A stretch of 64,000 nt of DNA from VAZQ01 sp963725065 (GCA_963725065.1 CAVRXD010000024.1:124001-188000), one strand, 5' to 3'. Shown: positions 43,434 to 52,069, counted from the first letter of the stretch. The notes: generated by a model not told the origin, from the letters alone. Numbers and translations are program-made.

Positions 43434-44647
43434 GCCGCCGTGCGCGTCGCGAGCGCGCGCCCGAACACGAGATCGTCGCGCAGGCGCGCGACGGGCGAGC
43501 CGGTGCGAATGAGATCGAGATACCAGAGGCCATCGGCGGTATCGCCGAACAGCACCGCACCGACGAGGCGACCCTGCGCGATGACCAGCTTCTTGTAGAC
43601 GCCGGCGGCGGGATCGCTGAGCACGATCTCCTCCGCCTCGGCCGTGGCGCCGAGGAAGTCGCCGGCGGAGAACACGTTGACGCCGGAGACCTTGAGGTTG
43701 GTGGCGAGCACGCTGCCGGGATAGCTCGCGCGCTCGCCGGCGAGCCGCCGCGCCAGAAGTTGCGCCTGCTCGTAGGCGGGCTCCACCAGGCCGTAGCAGC
43801 AGCCGCGATGTTCGGCGCATTCGCCGATGGCGTGGACGCCGGCGGCGTTGGTTTCGAGATGGTCGTCGACCACGATCCCGCGCCCGACCTCGAGGCCGGC
43901 CGTACGCGCCAGCGCGGCGTTGGCGCGGATGCCGACGGCGACCACGACGGCGTCGGCGGCAATGGTGGTGCCATCGCGCAGCTCCACCCCCTCGACCTTG
44001 CCATTGCCGGCGATGCGCGTGGTTTGCGCCTGCAGGCGCACGGCGATGCCCCTGGCCTCGACGGCGCGCTGGAGCATGAGCGCGGCGCGGTGATCGAGCT
44101 GGCGCTCCATCAGCCGGTCCATGAGATGGAGGAGGGTGACGCGGGCGCCGGCCTTGGCGAGGCCGTAGGCGGCTTCGAGGCCGAGCAGCCCGCCCCCGAT
44201 CACCACCACCCGGGTGCCGGCGGCCTTGGCCGCGGCGATGGCGTTGACGTCGTCGACGTCACGGAAGGTGAGCACGCCCGGCAGATCCATCCCGGGAATG
44301 TCCGGCTTGATCGGCTGCGAGCCGGTGGCGAATACGAGCTTGGAGAACGACAGCCGGGTGCCGCCCGCAAGCGTCACGTTGCGCGCGGCCGCGTCGACCG
44401 CGGTCGCACGCACGCCGTAGCGCAGGGTCACGCCGCGATCGCGCCACCAGCGCGCCGGCCTGAGCTCGATGTCGTCGAAGCCGACCTCGTCGGCCAGGAG
44501 CGCGGACAGCAGCACGCGGTTGTAGGCGAGCCGGGGCTCCTCGCCGATGACGGCGATGGCATAGCGGCCGAGCGCGCGCCGCGCGAGCTCGTCGACTAAA
44601 CGCGCCGCGGCCATGCCGTTGCCGATCACGATGAGGGGCTCGCTCAT
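43430..44647 (-). CDS. FAD-dependent NAD(P)H oxidoreductase for nitrate assimilation
   Basis: A 405-residue flavoprotein of the nitrite-reductase NirB/NasB N-terminal family. Two Rossmann folds: VIGNGMAAARLVDELAR at the start for FAD and VVVIGGGLLGLEAAYGLAKAG for NAD(P)H, plus VHAIGECAEHRG for FAD binding. It has no siroheme or Fe-S part, so it is not the nitrite reductase itself. In Bradyrhizobium an equivalent flavoprotein (Flp) is encoded with NasC and feeds it electrons; the 4-base overlap with nasA here suggests the same role. ATG 44647 with GAGG upstream. The C-terminus includes a small domain that may dock with the reductase. Confidence 0.9.
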   Translation of the reverse strand: MSEPLIVIGNGMAAARLVDELARRALGRYAIAVIGEEPRLAYNRVLLSALLADEVGFDDIELRPARWWRDRGVTLRYGVRATAVDAAARNVTLAGGTRLSFSKLVFATGSQPIKPDIPGMDLPGVLTFRDVDDVNAIAAAKAAGTRVVVIGGGLLGLEAAYGLAKAGARVTLLHLMDRLMERQLDHRAALMLQRAVEARGIAVRLQAQTTRIAGNGKVEGVELRDGTTIAADAVVVAVGIRANAALARTAGLEVGRGIVVDDHLETNAAGVHAIGECAEHRGCCYGLVEPAYEQAQLLARRLAGERASYPGSVLATNLKVSGVNVFSAGDFLGATAEAEEIVLSDPAAGVYKKLVIAQGRLVGAVLFGDTADGLWYLDLIRTGSPVARLRDDLVFGRALATRTAA

Positions 44648-44768
44648 CGGGTGGGTTCCTCGTGCTCTCGGACTGCGCGGCGGTGCGCCCGGCGCCCCGC
44701 GCTCGTGCGAGGGGGCGGCGGCTGAACGGATTCGCCATCGTCGTTGACGGCGCCGTACCGTCCTCCAC

Positions 44769-44784
44769 TTCAAGGAGCGTGCCA
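44769..44784 (-). promoter_or_regulatory. Possible sigma-54 promoter for the nas operon
   Basis: On the minus strand TGGCACGCTCCTTGAA matches the -24/-12 consensus TGGCACG-N4-TTGCA except for A in place of the nearly invariant C at -12. It lies about 122 bases upstream of the flavoprotein start, a sensible place for nitrogen-regulated (NtrC/RpoN) control. The -12 mismatch makes it a candidate only. Confidence 0.4.
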
Positions 44785-44979
44785 CCTGGGCTCCGGCGGT
44801 TTATTGCTGCGACTGCAGGGGGTTAGGCAATGCGGCAGGTCGAGTGAGAGTGGCCGAAACAGGCGTTTTGCCCATTCCGTACGCGCTCCGCCTACGGCTT
44901 ATGCAAACGCGCGGGCATGACTCGGGAACGGCAGCCTGACCGAGCCGTTTCGCAACTTCGCCGCTTCACACGATTCGAC

Positions 44980-45737
44980 CTAGCCGGTCGGCGCCTTCCG
45001 GAACAGCTGCGCAAACGTCTCCAGTTCCCCGACGCCCAGATCGGATACGGCCCAATTGCTGACGCCGTTCTCACGCCAGCTCACCACATTGTATCCATTG
45101 GTCGAGCGGCGCGCGGCCGGGCCGCGGCCCTCGTCCGGAATTGCCGACAGACTGATGATGTGGAGACGGCGACCATACACCAACGTGGGAACTGGCGTGT
45201 TGTCGATGACATCCACGCGCGCGCCGATCAGAGGGAATCCCTCCTGCGCAAGATCGACGACGCGGGGTGCCTGCGGGATGCGACCATTGAACCACGGCTT
45301 CACCGTGTGCCGCTCGGAGGAGTTCATGTCGGTCGGACGCGGTGCCATGAGCCCGCGCATGTGACCGTCCAAGACGGCTGCCGCCGTTCGATCGCCGGCC
45401 GCCGGGCGCAGAACCGCCCAGGTCGATCCGCCACCGAGCACGAAGGCGATTGCGATCGAGGCGGCCAGCGCCTGCCACGATGGACGCGTCCATCGGCGCC
45501 TCATCCCCGGCAGCTTCGATCCGCGACCGCAAAATGAGGCGGGAGTGTTCGCGGCGGCAGATGTTCGCGCAGAGCCTGACGCAAGGCTCTGGTTTGTTCG
45601 AGCTCGGCGGCAAGCGCGGGGCTGGCAGCGATCTTGCGACCGACCACAATCGCATGAGCCGGATCGAGCTCGCCGTCCAGATACGCATGGACCAGCTGAG
45701 AGTCGTCATCGGGGACGCGCGTGCTGTCGTTGGTCAT
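44980..45737 (-). pseudogene. Anti-sigma factor gene, frameshifted twice
   Basis: ATG 45737 overlaps the sigma factor stop (ATGA). The first 70 residues (DDDSQLVHAYLDGELDPAHA, RQALREHLPPRTLPPHF) look like an anti-sigma cytoplasmic head, then the frame breaks near 45530 (one extra base), gives RSRIEAAG, breaks again in the CCCC run at 45505-45508 and continues MRRRWTRPSWQALAASIAIA, a membrane helix, plus a periplasmic domain ending at 44980. Removing two single bases restores one protein of about 250 residues. Read straight, only the 78-residue head is made. If real, the sigma factor may have lost membrane sequestration. Confidence 0.75.
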
Positions 45738-46294
45738 GCGTCGTTCGTCCTGACAGCATCAATGATGCGACGCCGGGCGCGCGCCAGGCGCGACATCACC
45801 GTGCCGACGGGCAGCGTCGTAACCTCGGCAATCTCACGATACTCAAGCCCCTGGAGGTCGCGCAATATCAGCACTTCGCGAAACGCGAGCGGCAGTGCTG
45901 CGATTGCAGCCTCGAGACGGCGCACATCCAGCTTCGCCAGCAGCGCCGTCTCCGGAGTGGATGTGACCGTGGCGGACCATCCTCCGATACATTGCTCCGT
46001 CAAACGCTCCTCGCCGAGAAAGTCTTCAACGGCAACGATCTCCGACGGGCGATTCTTGGCGAGCCACGAATAGGCCGTATGGCGGACGATGGTCAGCACC
46101 CACGCCCGGGCATTGACGCCGGCGAAGCTGCCGATGGCACGAAAGGCGCGGAGGCAGGCTTCCTGCACCACATCCTCCGCATCGGTTCGGTTGCCTGTGA
46201 GCCACGACGCGACCGCAAAGGCTTCCGAGAGATGGGGCACCACGATACCGGCAAACTGTTTCCTGTTTTCCTCGTCGCTCAAGCCAACCCCCAT
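45734..46294 (-). CDS. ECF-family RNA polymerase sigma factor
   Basis: A 186-residue extracytoplasmic-function sigma factor. Region 2 is visible as WLTGNRTDAEDVVQEACLRA and NARAWVLTIVRHTAYSW, region 4 as PLAFREVLILRDLQGLEYRE and TTLPVGTVMSRLARARRRII. ATG 46294 is chosen because it gives the usual length; the ribosome binding site is weak (CTTGAG). It is followed by the anti-sigma gene with a 4-base overlap, the standard regulatory pair. The signal is unknown. A perfect palindrome 44 bases upstream of the ATG may act in its control. Confidence 0.92.
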   Translation of the reverse strand: MGVGLSDEENRKQFAGIVVPHLSEAFAVASWLTGNRTDAEDVVQEACLRAFRAIGSFAGVNARAWVLTIVRHTAYSWLAKNRPSEIVAVEDFLGEERLTEQCIGGWSATVTSTPETALLAKLDVRRLEAAIAALPLAFREVLILRDLQGLEYREIAEVTTLPVGTVMSRLARARRRIIDAVRTNDA

Positions 46295-46337
46295 AGACTC
46301 AAGTTCGGCCAGGTTTATTCCCCATGCCTGAAAAATA

Positions 46338-46362
46338 AAAAATTCCCGTTTCGGGAATTTTT
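46338..46362. repeat. Perfect palindrome upstream of the sigma factor gene
   Basis: AAAAATTCCCG (46338-46348) and CGGGAATTTTT (46352-46362) pair perfectly around TTT. It lies 44 bases upstream of the sigma factor ATG. Because both arms are flanked by A/T tracts, it could be a bidirectional terminator, a leader hairpin or an operator. The adjacent sequence TTTTTTATTTTT on the minus strand supports termination. Confidence 0.6.
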
Positions 46363-46625
46363 GATTCGATTTCGAGTCTCCTGCGCGACCGTACCGCGCA
46401 CGCCGACGCGCAGGTGTGAAGTGGTTCACGTTCTCATCGGCACTCTGCGATCCCGAGATCCGCTCGGCGCCGCGCGACAACAGGGGGTGGGATGTCACGG
46501 GCCGAAAATTATTTCGGGCACCTTAGTGCAAGCGCGCTCCCTGCGCGCGACCCCAGGATACCTCCGCAGACAAAAAGCACTCGGCTGGGTGAGGCCGGCT
46601 CGTTGAAGCCCGACGGAGAGGTGGC

Positions 46626-46874
46626 ATGGGAAAAAGTGACGCCGCACTGAACTACAAGTCCATGTCTCCGGAGGATCGGCGCAGTTTCGATCGCTGGCTC
46701 AGGGCGAACGCCATCTTCGGCCTGATCTTAGCCGCGGGCGTCGTTGCCATGGCTTTCGCGGGATCCAGGACTGTGGGATCGCGCGACGCGACCATGGCGG
46801 ACAACAGGGACGCTTCCGATGTTGCTGCGGCTGCCGCACGCAATCGGCAAACCGGGATGCCGTCGACCGACTAG
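46626..46874 (+). CDS. Small membrane protein, paralogue of the one at 40.4 kb
   Basis: An 82-residue protein with polar N-terminal segment (NYKSMSPEDRRSFDRWLRAN), one membrane helix (IFGLILAAGVVAMAFAGS) and a polar Asp/Ala/Asn tail. GGAGAGG precedes the ATG at 46626. It shares the FDRW(L/I)xANAIxG core and helix position with the protein at 40376-40585. Function unknown; it is divergent from the sigma/anti-sigma pair and could be a target of that sigma factor, which is speculation. Confidence 0.75.
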   Translation: MGKSDAALNYKSMSPEDRRSFDRWLRANAIFGLILAAGVVAMAFAGSRTVGSRDATMADNRDASDVAAAAARNRQTGMPSTD

Positions 46875-46954
46875 CCCCCATCCGACCAAGAGAGATGTCG
46901 AGATGATGCCGGGGCCCCTCGGGCTTCGCACTTTCCATACAGGAGGATCGGTTC

Positions 46955-47329
46955 TTGCGGTCTTGGTGCTATCTCGCGGTAGGTCGAGTGCGACCCGTCG
47001 TGCTGGCAATCGTCTTGGCGGTCCCGTGCGCCGCGACGGCGAAGCAGGACCGGCTTGAGTCCGCTTGTCACAGCCTCTTGCACCGTTACGTCCTCGACTG
47101 CGGGTGCACGGCCAAGTTCCTCGAGGACCACTTCGGCACCGAGCAGGCTGACATCCTGCTGAAGCTGTGGGTCTACGGGGCGAACGGTGACAATCGAAGC
47201 GACGTACTCGATCTCTACCTGCAGCATGGTGCGAACAAGATCAACGAGGCCGTGATGGAGTTTCACCGGCACCGCGATCAGCTGCGTGCCTACTGCGTGC
47301 AGGGAGAGGGCCCGATGATCGCCGACTAG
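46955..47329 (+). CDS. Exported cysteine-containing protein (124 aa)
   Basis: A 124-residue protein starting at TTG 46955, behind AGGAGG with 8-base spacing. A Sec signal (VRPVVLAIVLAVPCAATAKQ) leads to a helical mature domain with cysteines in LESACHSLLHRYVLDCGCTA and QLRAYCVQGEG. Four mature-part cysteines could form two disulfides. The family is not recognised. It lies 80 bases after the small membrane protein gene and may be cotranscribed with it. Confidence 0.7.
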   Translation: MRSWCYLAVGRVRPVVLAIVLAVPCAATAKQDRLESACHSLLHRYVLDCGCTAKFLEDHFGTEQADILLKLWVYGANGDNRSDVLDLYLQHGANKINEAVMEFHRHRDQLRAYCVQGEGPMIAD

Positions 47330-47387
47330 GATGCTGTGGCTGTGCGCGCTTGTTCACTTATTTCAGCGGCAAGACAGGGCGCGGCAA

Positions 47388-48623
47388 TCACACCGCCGGA
47401 TGATGGATCGTCGCGGCAGCGTGGGTGAAGCTGCGTCGGCCGCGCTTGTAGCCGAACAGCGGTCGCGCGAGCTCGGCCACCGCCATCGCCGGATCGCGGC
47501 TGTCGATGACCACGAGGTCGGCGGGATGACCGACTGCGATGCCGTAGTCGGCGGCATTCATGAGCCGCGCCGGCAGCGTGGTGACCATGTCGAAGCAGGC
47601 GCGCATGTCGTCGCCGCGGCCGAGCTGCGCGATATTGGCATAGAGGTTCGCCATGCGGATGAGCGAGCAGTCGCCGAACGGCGTGAACGGGTTGAGCACG
47701 TTGTTGGTCGCGAGCGAGCAGGTCACGCCATGAGTCAGCAGCCGATGCGCGGGCGCGACACCGCGCGGCACGTGATGCTGGTGCTCGCGCCCCATCAGGA
47801 ACAGGTCGGTCGCCGGCAGCACCGTGACGGCGACCCCGGCGTCGGCCAGCTGGGCGGCGATCTTGTCGAGGCGGGAATGATCGATGGTGGAGAGTTTGGT
47901 GACATGGCCGATCGCCACCCGGCCGCCCCAGCGGTGGGCGTCGGTCTGGCGGCACACCTCGTCGAGGTGCATCCATGAAGGGTCGAGATCGAAATCCAGA
48001 TGAAAGTCGATGTCGAGATCGAAGCGGCGCGCGATGGCAAAGATGCGCGCAGTCTGCGCCGCCGGATCGGTGTCGGTGTAGGGGCAGCCGCCGATGACGT
48101 CGGCCCCTTGCTCGCAGGCCTCGACCAGCAGTTCCTCGGTGCCCGGATCGTTGGTCAGGCCTTCCTGCGGGAATACGCAGATCTCGAGGTCGAGCGCCCA
48201 GGCGTAATCGCGCTTGAGGGCGCGTACGGCGTGAAAGCCGTTGAGCCCCACGCGCGGGTCGGCCTCGACATGGGTGCGCATGCGCGTCGTGCCCTGGATG
48301 ATGGCTTTCTCCAGGGTGCGTTGCGCGCGCGCATGGATGTCGGCCTCGGTGAAGGCGCGCTTGGCCGCGGCCACCGTTTCGATCGCTTCCTCGAGCGTCC
48401 CGCGCTCGCAATTGCAGCGCTCCAGAATGCAGGACTTGTCGAGATGGATGTGGGTCTCGACAAAGCCGGCGATCGCCAGCCGGCCGTCGAGCTGTTCCTC
48501 CGCCGCGTCGGCGTCGATGCGGGCGGCGATGTCGACGATGCGGCCCGCGCTGACGCCGATGTCGACCAGCGCCGGGTCGCTTCCGGTCAGCCGGCCCTGA
48601 CGCAGGATGAGATCGAGCGACAT
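47388..48623 (-). CDS. Cytosine deaminase-like amidohydrolase
   Basis: A 411-residue metal-dependent hydrolase of the amidohydrolase superfamily (cytosine deaminase / N-acyl-type). Metal ligands: HIHLDK after the first barrel strand (ETHIHLDKSC), HLDFDLD for the next His, GHVTKLS for another and a terminal TNN region in which Asp is replaced, as seen in some subgroups. It should deaminate or hydrolyse a cyclic or linear amide in the cytoplasm. ATG 48623 lies 12 bases after the stop of the transporter fusion gene, so it is probably the last gene of the liv-type operon and acts on the imported compound. Confidence 0.88.
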   Translation of the reverse strand: MSLDLILRQGRLTGSDPALVDIGVSAGRIVDIAARIDADAAEEQLDGRLAIAGFVETHIHLDKSCILERCNCERGTLEEAIETVAAAKRAFTEADIHARAQRTLEKAIIQGTTRMRTHVEADPRVGLNGFHAVRALKRDYAWALDLEICVFPQEGLTNDPGTEELLVEACEQGADVIGGCPYTDTDPAAQTARIFAIARRFDLDIDFHLDFDLDPSWMHLDEVCRQTDAHRWGGRVAIGHVTKLSTIDHSRLDKIAAQLADAGVAVTVLPATDLFLMGREHQHHVPRGVAPAHRLLTHGVTCSLATNNVLNPFTPFGDCSLIRMANLYANIAQLGRGDDMRACFDMVTTLPARLMNAADYGIAVGHPADLVVIDSRDPAMAVAELARPLFGYKRGRRSFTHAAATIHHPAV

Positions 48624-48635
48624 GGCGTGGGACCG

Positions 48636-51134
48636 CTATTGCGCCGCCTCGGTGCGGCCGAGATACGCCGCCTCGAGCTCGGGGTCGTCGGCCAGTCCCG
48701 TCGCGTTGTCCGAGCGCACGATCTTCCCCAATTCCAGCACATAGCCGCGGTCGGCGACGGTGAGCGCCAGGGCCGCCATCTGATCGACCAGCAGAATCGT
48801 GACGCCTTCATCGCGCAAGCCGGCGAGGATGTCGAACAGCTCGTTGATCATCGCCGGTGCGAGGCCGAGCGAGGGCTCGTCGAGCAGCAGGATGCGCGGC
48901 TTGGCCATCAATCCACGCGCGATCGCCAGCATCTGCTGCTCGCCGCCGGAGAGGAGCCCGGCGCGGATCGTGAGCCGCTCCTTCAAGCGCGGAAAGCGTT
49001 CTAGCAACCCCGCGATCTCGTCGTCGCGGTCGGCGTCCTTGCGGCTGTGCGCGCCGAGCACGAGGTTGTCGAACACGCTGAGCTCGGGGAAGACTTGCCG
49101 GCCCTCCGGCACGAGCGCCAGTCCGCGCCGCGCGATCTGGTGGGTCTCGAGCTCGTTGATCGGGACGTTGTCGAGGACGATGGCGCCGTCGACCGGGCGC
49201 AGCAGTCCCGAGATCGCGCGCATGGTGGTCGACTTGCCGGCGCCGTTCGAGCCGATGATGGTCACCATCTCCCCCGGGCGCACGTCGAGGCTTACATTGT
49301 CGAGGACGGGCGCGGCGCCATAGCCGGCGGTGAGCTTGACGGTGGTCAGCACCGCGTCATGCGCGCCGCTCCACGGCGTGGCGCGCGGGCGTGCGCGCAT
49401 TTCGCCGCCGCCGAGATAGGCCTTGAGCACCCTGGGGTCGTGGCGGACCTCGATCGGTGATCCGGCAGCGATGCGCACGCCGGCATCGAGCACGATCACA
49501 GCGTCCGAGATGCCCATCACCAGCAGCATGTCGTGCTCGACCAGGATGACGGCGATGCCGAGATCGGCGATGCGACGGATGAGCCGGCTCAAGGCGTCCT
49601 TGTCGGAGCGCATCAGGCCGGCGGCGGGCTCATCGAGCAGCAGCACGCGCGGACGCATGGCCAGCGCACGTGCTATCTCGACCAGCCGGCGATCGACGTG
49701 CGGGAGGTCGCCCGCCGGCGTCGACAGCGATCCGTGATAGCCGACGAAGGCAAGCAGCGCCTCGGCGGCGTCGCGATCGCCGCGCGATGCGGCGTCTGCC
49801 GCCATGCTGCCGAGCCGGCCGCGCCGCAACGCGATCAGCACGTTGTCGACGATGCTCATGGTGGCGAACAGCTTGGTGGTCTGATAGGTGCGCGCGATGC
49901 CGGCGCGCGCCACCTTCCAGGCCGCGCGGCCGGCCAGCTCACGCTCGCCGAGCCGGATGCTGCCGCTGTCGGGGCGGTAGAACCCGCCGATCAGGTTGAG
50001 CACGGTGGTCTTGCCGGCGCCGTTGGGGCCGATCACGCTCGTCACCTTGCCGGGCGGAGCGGTAAAGGTGACGGCGGTCGCCGCCTTGATGCCGCCGAAG
50101 GTGATGCCGAGGTCGCGCACCTCGAGTGCGCCGGGTGCAACTGCGGGCGTGAGGAACGCGCCGACATCGAATGGAGTCGAAACGGCCATCGCCGAATCCC
50201 GGCGTGGCCACAGGCGCGCCAGCAGGCCGAGCACGCCCTCTGGCGCAACCCACAGGATCACCAGCAGCGCGGCGCCGAAAAAGAGCAGCCGATATTCCGC
50301 GAGGCCGGAAAGGAGCTCGGGTAGAACGACGCTCACCAACGCCCCGACCACCGGGCCGAAGGTCCAGCCGGCGCCGCCGACGATGACGGCGAACAGGAAC
50401 AGGATCGACTGCGAGAACGGAAACGAATCCGGTGCCACGAACATCAGCAGCGGCGCGAAGATCCCTCCCGCGAGGCCTGTGAAAACAGCGGAGAGGGAAA
50501 ATGCCGCGGTCTTGACGATCACCGGATTGAGGCCGATCGAGCGTGCGGCGGGTTCGGCGTCGCGCACCGCCACCATCGCCATGCCCCAGCCGCTGCGGGC
50601 GAGGCGGTGGAATGCGTAGAGCGATGCGCCCGCGAGCACGACCGCAAGCATCGCCATTTCGCGCTCGGAAAAGATCAGTGCACCGATCGACGGCGGCGGG
50701 ATGCCCATGAGGCCGTTTGAGCCACCCGTCAGGGTGCGCCACTCGATCGTGCCGTGCTGCACGATGAAAGCAAAAGCGATCGTGACCATGGCGAGATAGG
50801 GGCCGGTGACGCGCAGAGCGGGCAGCGCGAGCACGAAGCCCACGATGCCGGCGACGGCGCCCGCGAGCGGCAATGCGATCCAGAAGTCGACGCCCTTGAG
50901 CGTGAGGATGGCGACCGTGTAGGCGCCGATCGCGTAGAAACCGACATGCCCGAGCGACACCTGCCCGGTCAGTCCGAGCAGAATATTGAGCCCGACGCCG
51001 ACGACCGCGGTCAGGGCCACGAGCGCGAGGACGAACGGCGTGTAACCATCGGACTTCGCCGCCAGCAGCAGGGCAGCGGCGGTCAGCACGACGATGGCCA
51101 GCGGCACAACGTTGCGTCCGGCGTCGATCCGCAT
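48636..51134 (-). CDS. Fused LivM-LivG-LivF branched-chain-type ABC transporter protein
   Basis: One 832-residue frame combines three subunits: LivM permease (about 1-310, with LNILLGLTGQVSLGHVGFYA), LivG ATPase (about 316-585, Walker A GPNGAGKTT, Walker B VLLLDEPAAGL) and LivF ATPase (about 595-832, Walker A GSNGAGKST, signature LLSGGEQQ, Walker B ILLLDEPSLGL). The LivG part lacks a normal LSxGxQ signature (DLPHVDRRLVEIARAL), so one of the two ATP sites may be degenerate. ATG 51134 lies 2 bases after the LivH stop. LivM-LivG fusions are known; fusion of all three is unusual. Substrate is probably an amide, amino acid or aromatic acid. Confidence 0.9.
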   Translation of the reverse strand: MRIDAGRNVVPLAIVVLTAAALLLAAKSDGYTPFVLALVALTAVVGVGLNILLGLTGQVSLGHVGFYAIGAYTVAILTLKGVDFWIALPLAGAVAGIVGFVLALPALRVTGPYLAMVTIAFAFIVQHGTIEWRTLTGGSNGLMGIPPPSIGALIFSEREMAMLAVVLAGASLYAFHRLARSGWGMAMVAVRDAEPAARSIGLNPVIVKTAAFSLSAVFTGLAGGIFAPLLMFVAPDSFPFSQSILFLFAVIVGGAGWTFGPVVGALVSVVLPELLSGLAEYRLLFFGAALLVILWVAPEGVLGLLARLWPRRDSAMAVSTPFDVGAFLTPAVAPGALEVRDLGITFGGIKAATAVTFTAPPGKVTSVIGPNGAGKTTVLNLIGGFYRPDSGSIRLGERELAGRAAWKVARAGIARTYQTTKLFATMSIVDNVLIALRRGRLGSMAADAASRGDRDAAEALLAFVGYHGSLSTPAGDLPHVDRRLVEIARALAMRPRVLLLDEPAAGLMRSDKDALSRLIRRIADLGIAVILVEHDMLLVMGISDAVIVLDAGVRIAAGSPIEVRHDPRVLKAYLGGGEMRARPRATPWSGAHDAVLTTVKLTAGYGAAPVLDNVSLDVRPGEMVTIIGSNGAGKSTTMRAISGLLRPVDGAIVLDNVPINELETHQIARRGLALVPEGRQVFPELSVFDNLVLGAHSRKDADRDDEIAGLLERFPRLKERLTIRAGLLSGGEQQMLAIARGLMAKPRILLLDEPSLGLAPAMINELFDILAGLRDEGVTILLVDQMAALALTVADRGYVLELGKIVRSDNATGLADDPELEAAYLGRTEAAQ

Positions 51135-51136
51135 TG

Positions 51137-52009
51137 TCAGACCTTGTTCACGGCCGCGCGCCCCATGAGCCCGTTGGGCATGAAGGCGAGGGCGAGAATG
51201 ACGACGCTGAACACGACGATCTGGGTATAGACGGAGCCGAGGTAGGCGGTGACCATCGCCTCGATCAATCCGTAGGCGAGGCCGGCGAGCATCACGCCCG
51301 AGGCCGACGTGATGCCGCCGAGGATCGCGACCGCGAACGCCTTGATGCCGAACAGCGTGCCCATGTCGGAATGCACGCTGAACAGCGGCGCGATCAAGAG
51401 GCCCGCCAGCCCGGCGAGCGCGGTGGAGATCATGAACGATACGGTGACCGCGAGCCGGACGTTGATGCCCATCAGCTTGGCCGCGTCGGGGTTCTGCACC
51501 ACCGCGAGCAGGGCCTTGCCCAGGCGGGTACGGGAGAACACCACTTGCAGCAGGATCGCTATCGCGATCCCCGCCACCGGGATGACGAGCTGCAGCGGAT
51601 AGACGCCGGCGCCGAAAATCTGCACCGGCTTGGTCGCGAGCACGGAGGGAAAGCCGCGCGGTTCCTTGCCGAAAGTGAAGAGCACCAGGTTGTCGAGCAC
51701 GATGCCGCCCGCCACCGTGGCCATCAGCCACGCGTTCGAGCCGCGCTCGGCAAACGGACGCACCAGGGTGCGCTCGATCACGGCGCCGGCCAGCGCGCAG
51801 GCGGCGAGCGCGGTCATGGCCGCCAACGGCAGCGGCCAGCCCAAGGTGACGGCGAACGTGTAGCCCAGCACGGCGCCCAGCATCATGGCCGAGCCCTGGG
51901 AGAAGTTGACCGTATTGGAGACCACGTAGGTGACGTGAAAGCCGAGTGCGATCAGGCCGTACATGCTGCCGAGGCCGAGACCGGAGATGACAGCCGAGGT
52001 CAGCAGCAT
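51137..52009 (-). CDS. ABC transporter permease LivH-type
   Basis: A 290-residue inner-membrane permease with about eight helices. The N-terminus MLLTSAVISGLGLGSMYGLI and VTYVVSNTVNFSQGSAMMLG match LivH, and the cytoplasmic loop GKALLAVVQNPDAAKLMGIN is the ATPase-coupling region. It pairs with the LivM part of the fusion. The next gene starts 2 bases after its stop, so they are cotranscribed. The binding protein gene is upstream, separated by a hairpin. Confidence 0.92.
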   Translation of the reverse strand: MLLTSAVISGLGLGSMYGLIALGFHVTYVVSNTVNFSQGSAMMLGAVLGYTFAVTLGWPLPLAAMTALAACALAGAVIERTLVRPFAERGSNAWLMATVAGGIVLDNLVLFTFGKEPRGFPSVLATKPVQIFGAGVYPLQLVIPVAGIAIAILLQVVFSRTRLGKALLAVVQNPDAAKLMGINVRLAVTVSFMISTALAGLAGLLIAPLFSVHSDMGTLFGIKAFAVAILGGITSASGVMLAGLAYGLIEAMVTAYLGSVYTQIVVFSVVILALAFMPNGLMGRAAVNKV

Positions 52010-52022
52010 GTCAGTGCGCTCG

Positions 52023-52069
52023 CATGAAGCCGAAAGGGCAGCGACGATATTCGCCGCTGCCCCTTCATG
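52023..52069 (-). promoter_or_regulatory. Intercistronic stem-loop between livK-like and livH-like genes
   Basis: Outer arms CATGAAG (52023-52029) and CTTCATG (52063-52069) and inner arms GGGCAGCG (52036-52043) and CGCTGCCC (52055-52062) form one long hairpin with a 6-base bulge on one side. It lies between the binding protein and permease genes. Such structures usually protect or attenuate transcripts, so that the binding protein is made in excess. There is no T-tract in the direction of transcription. Confidence 0.7.
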
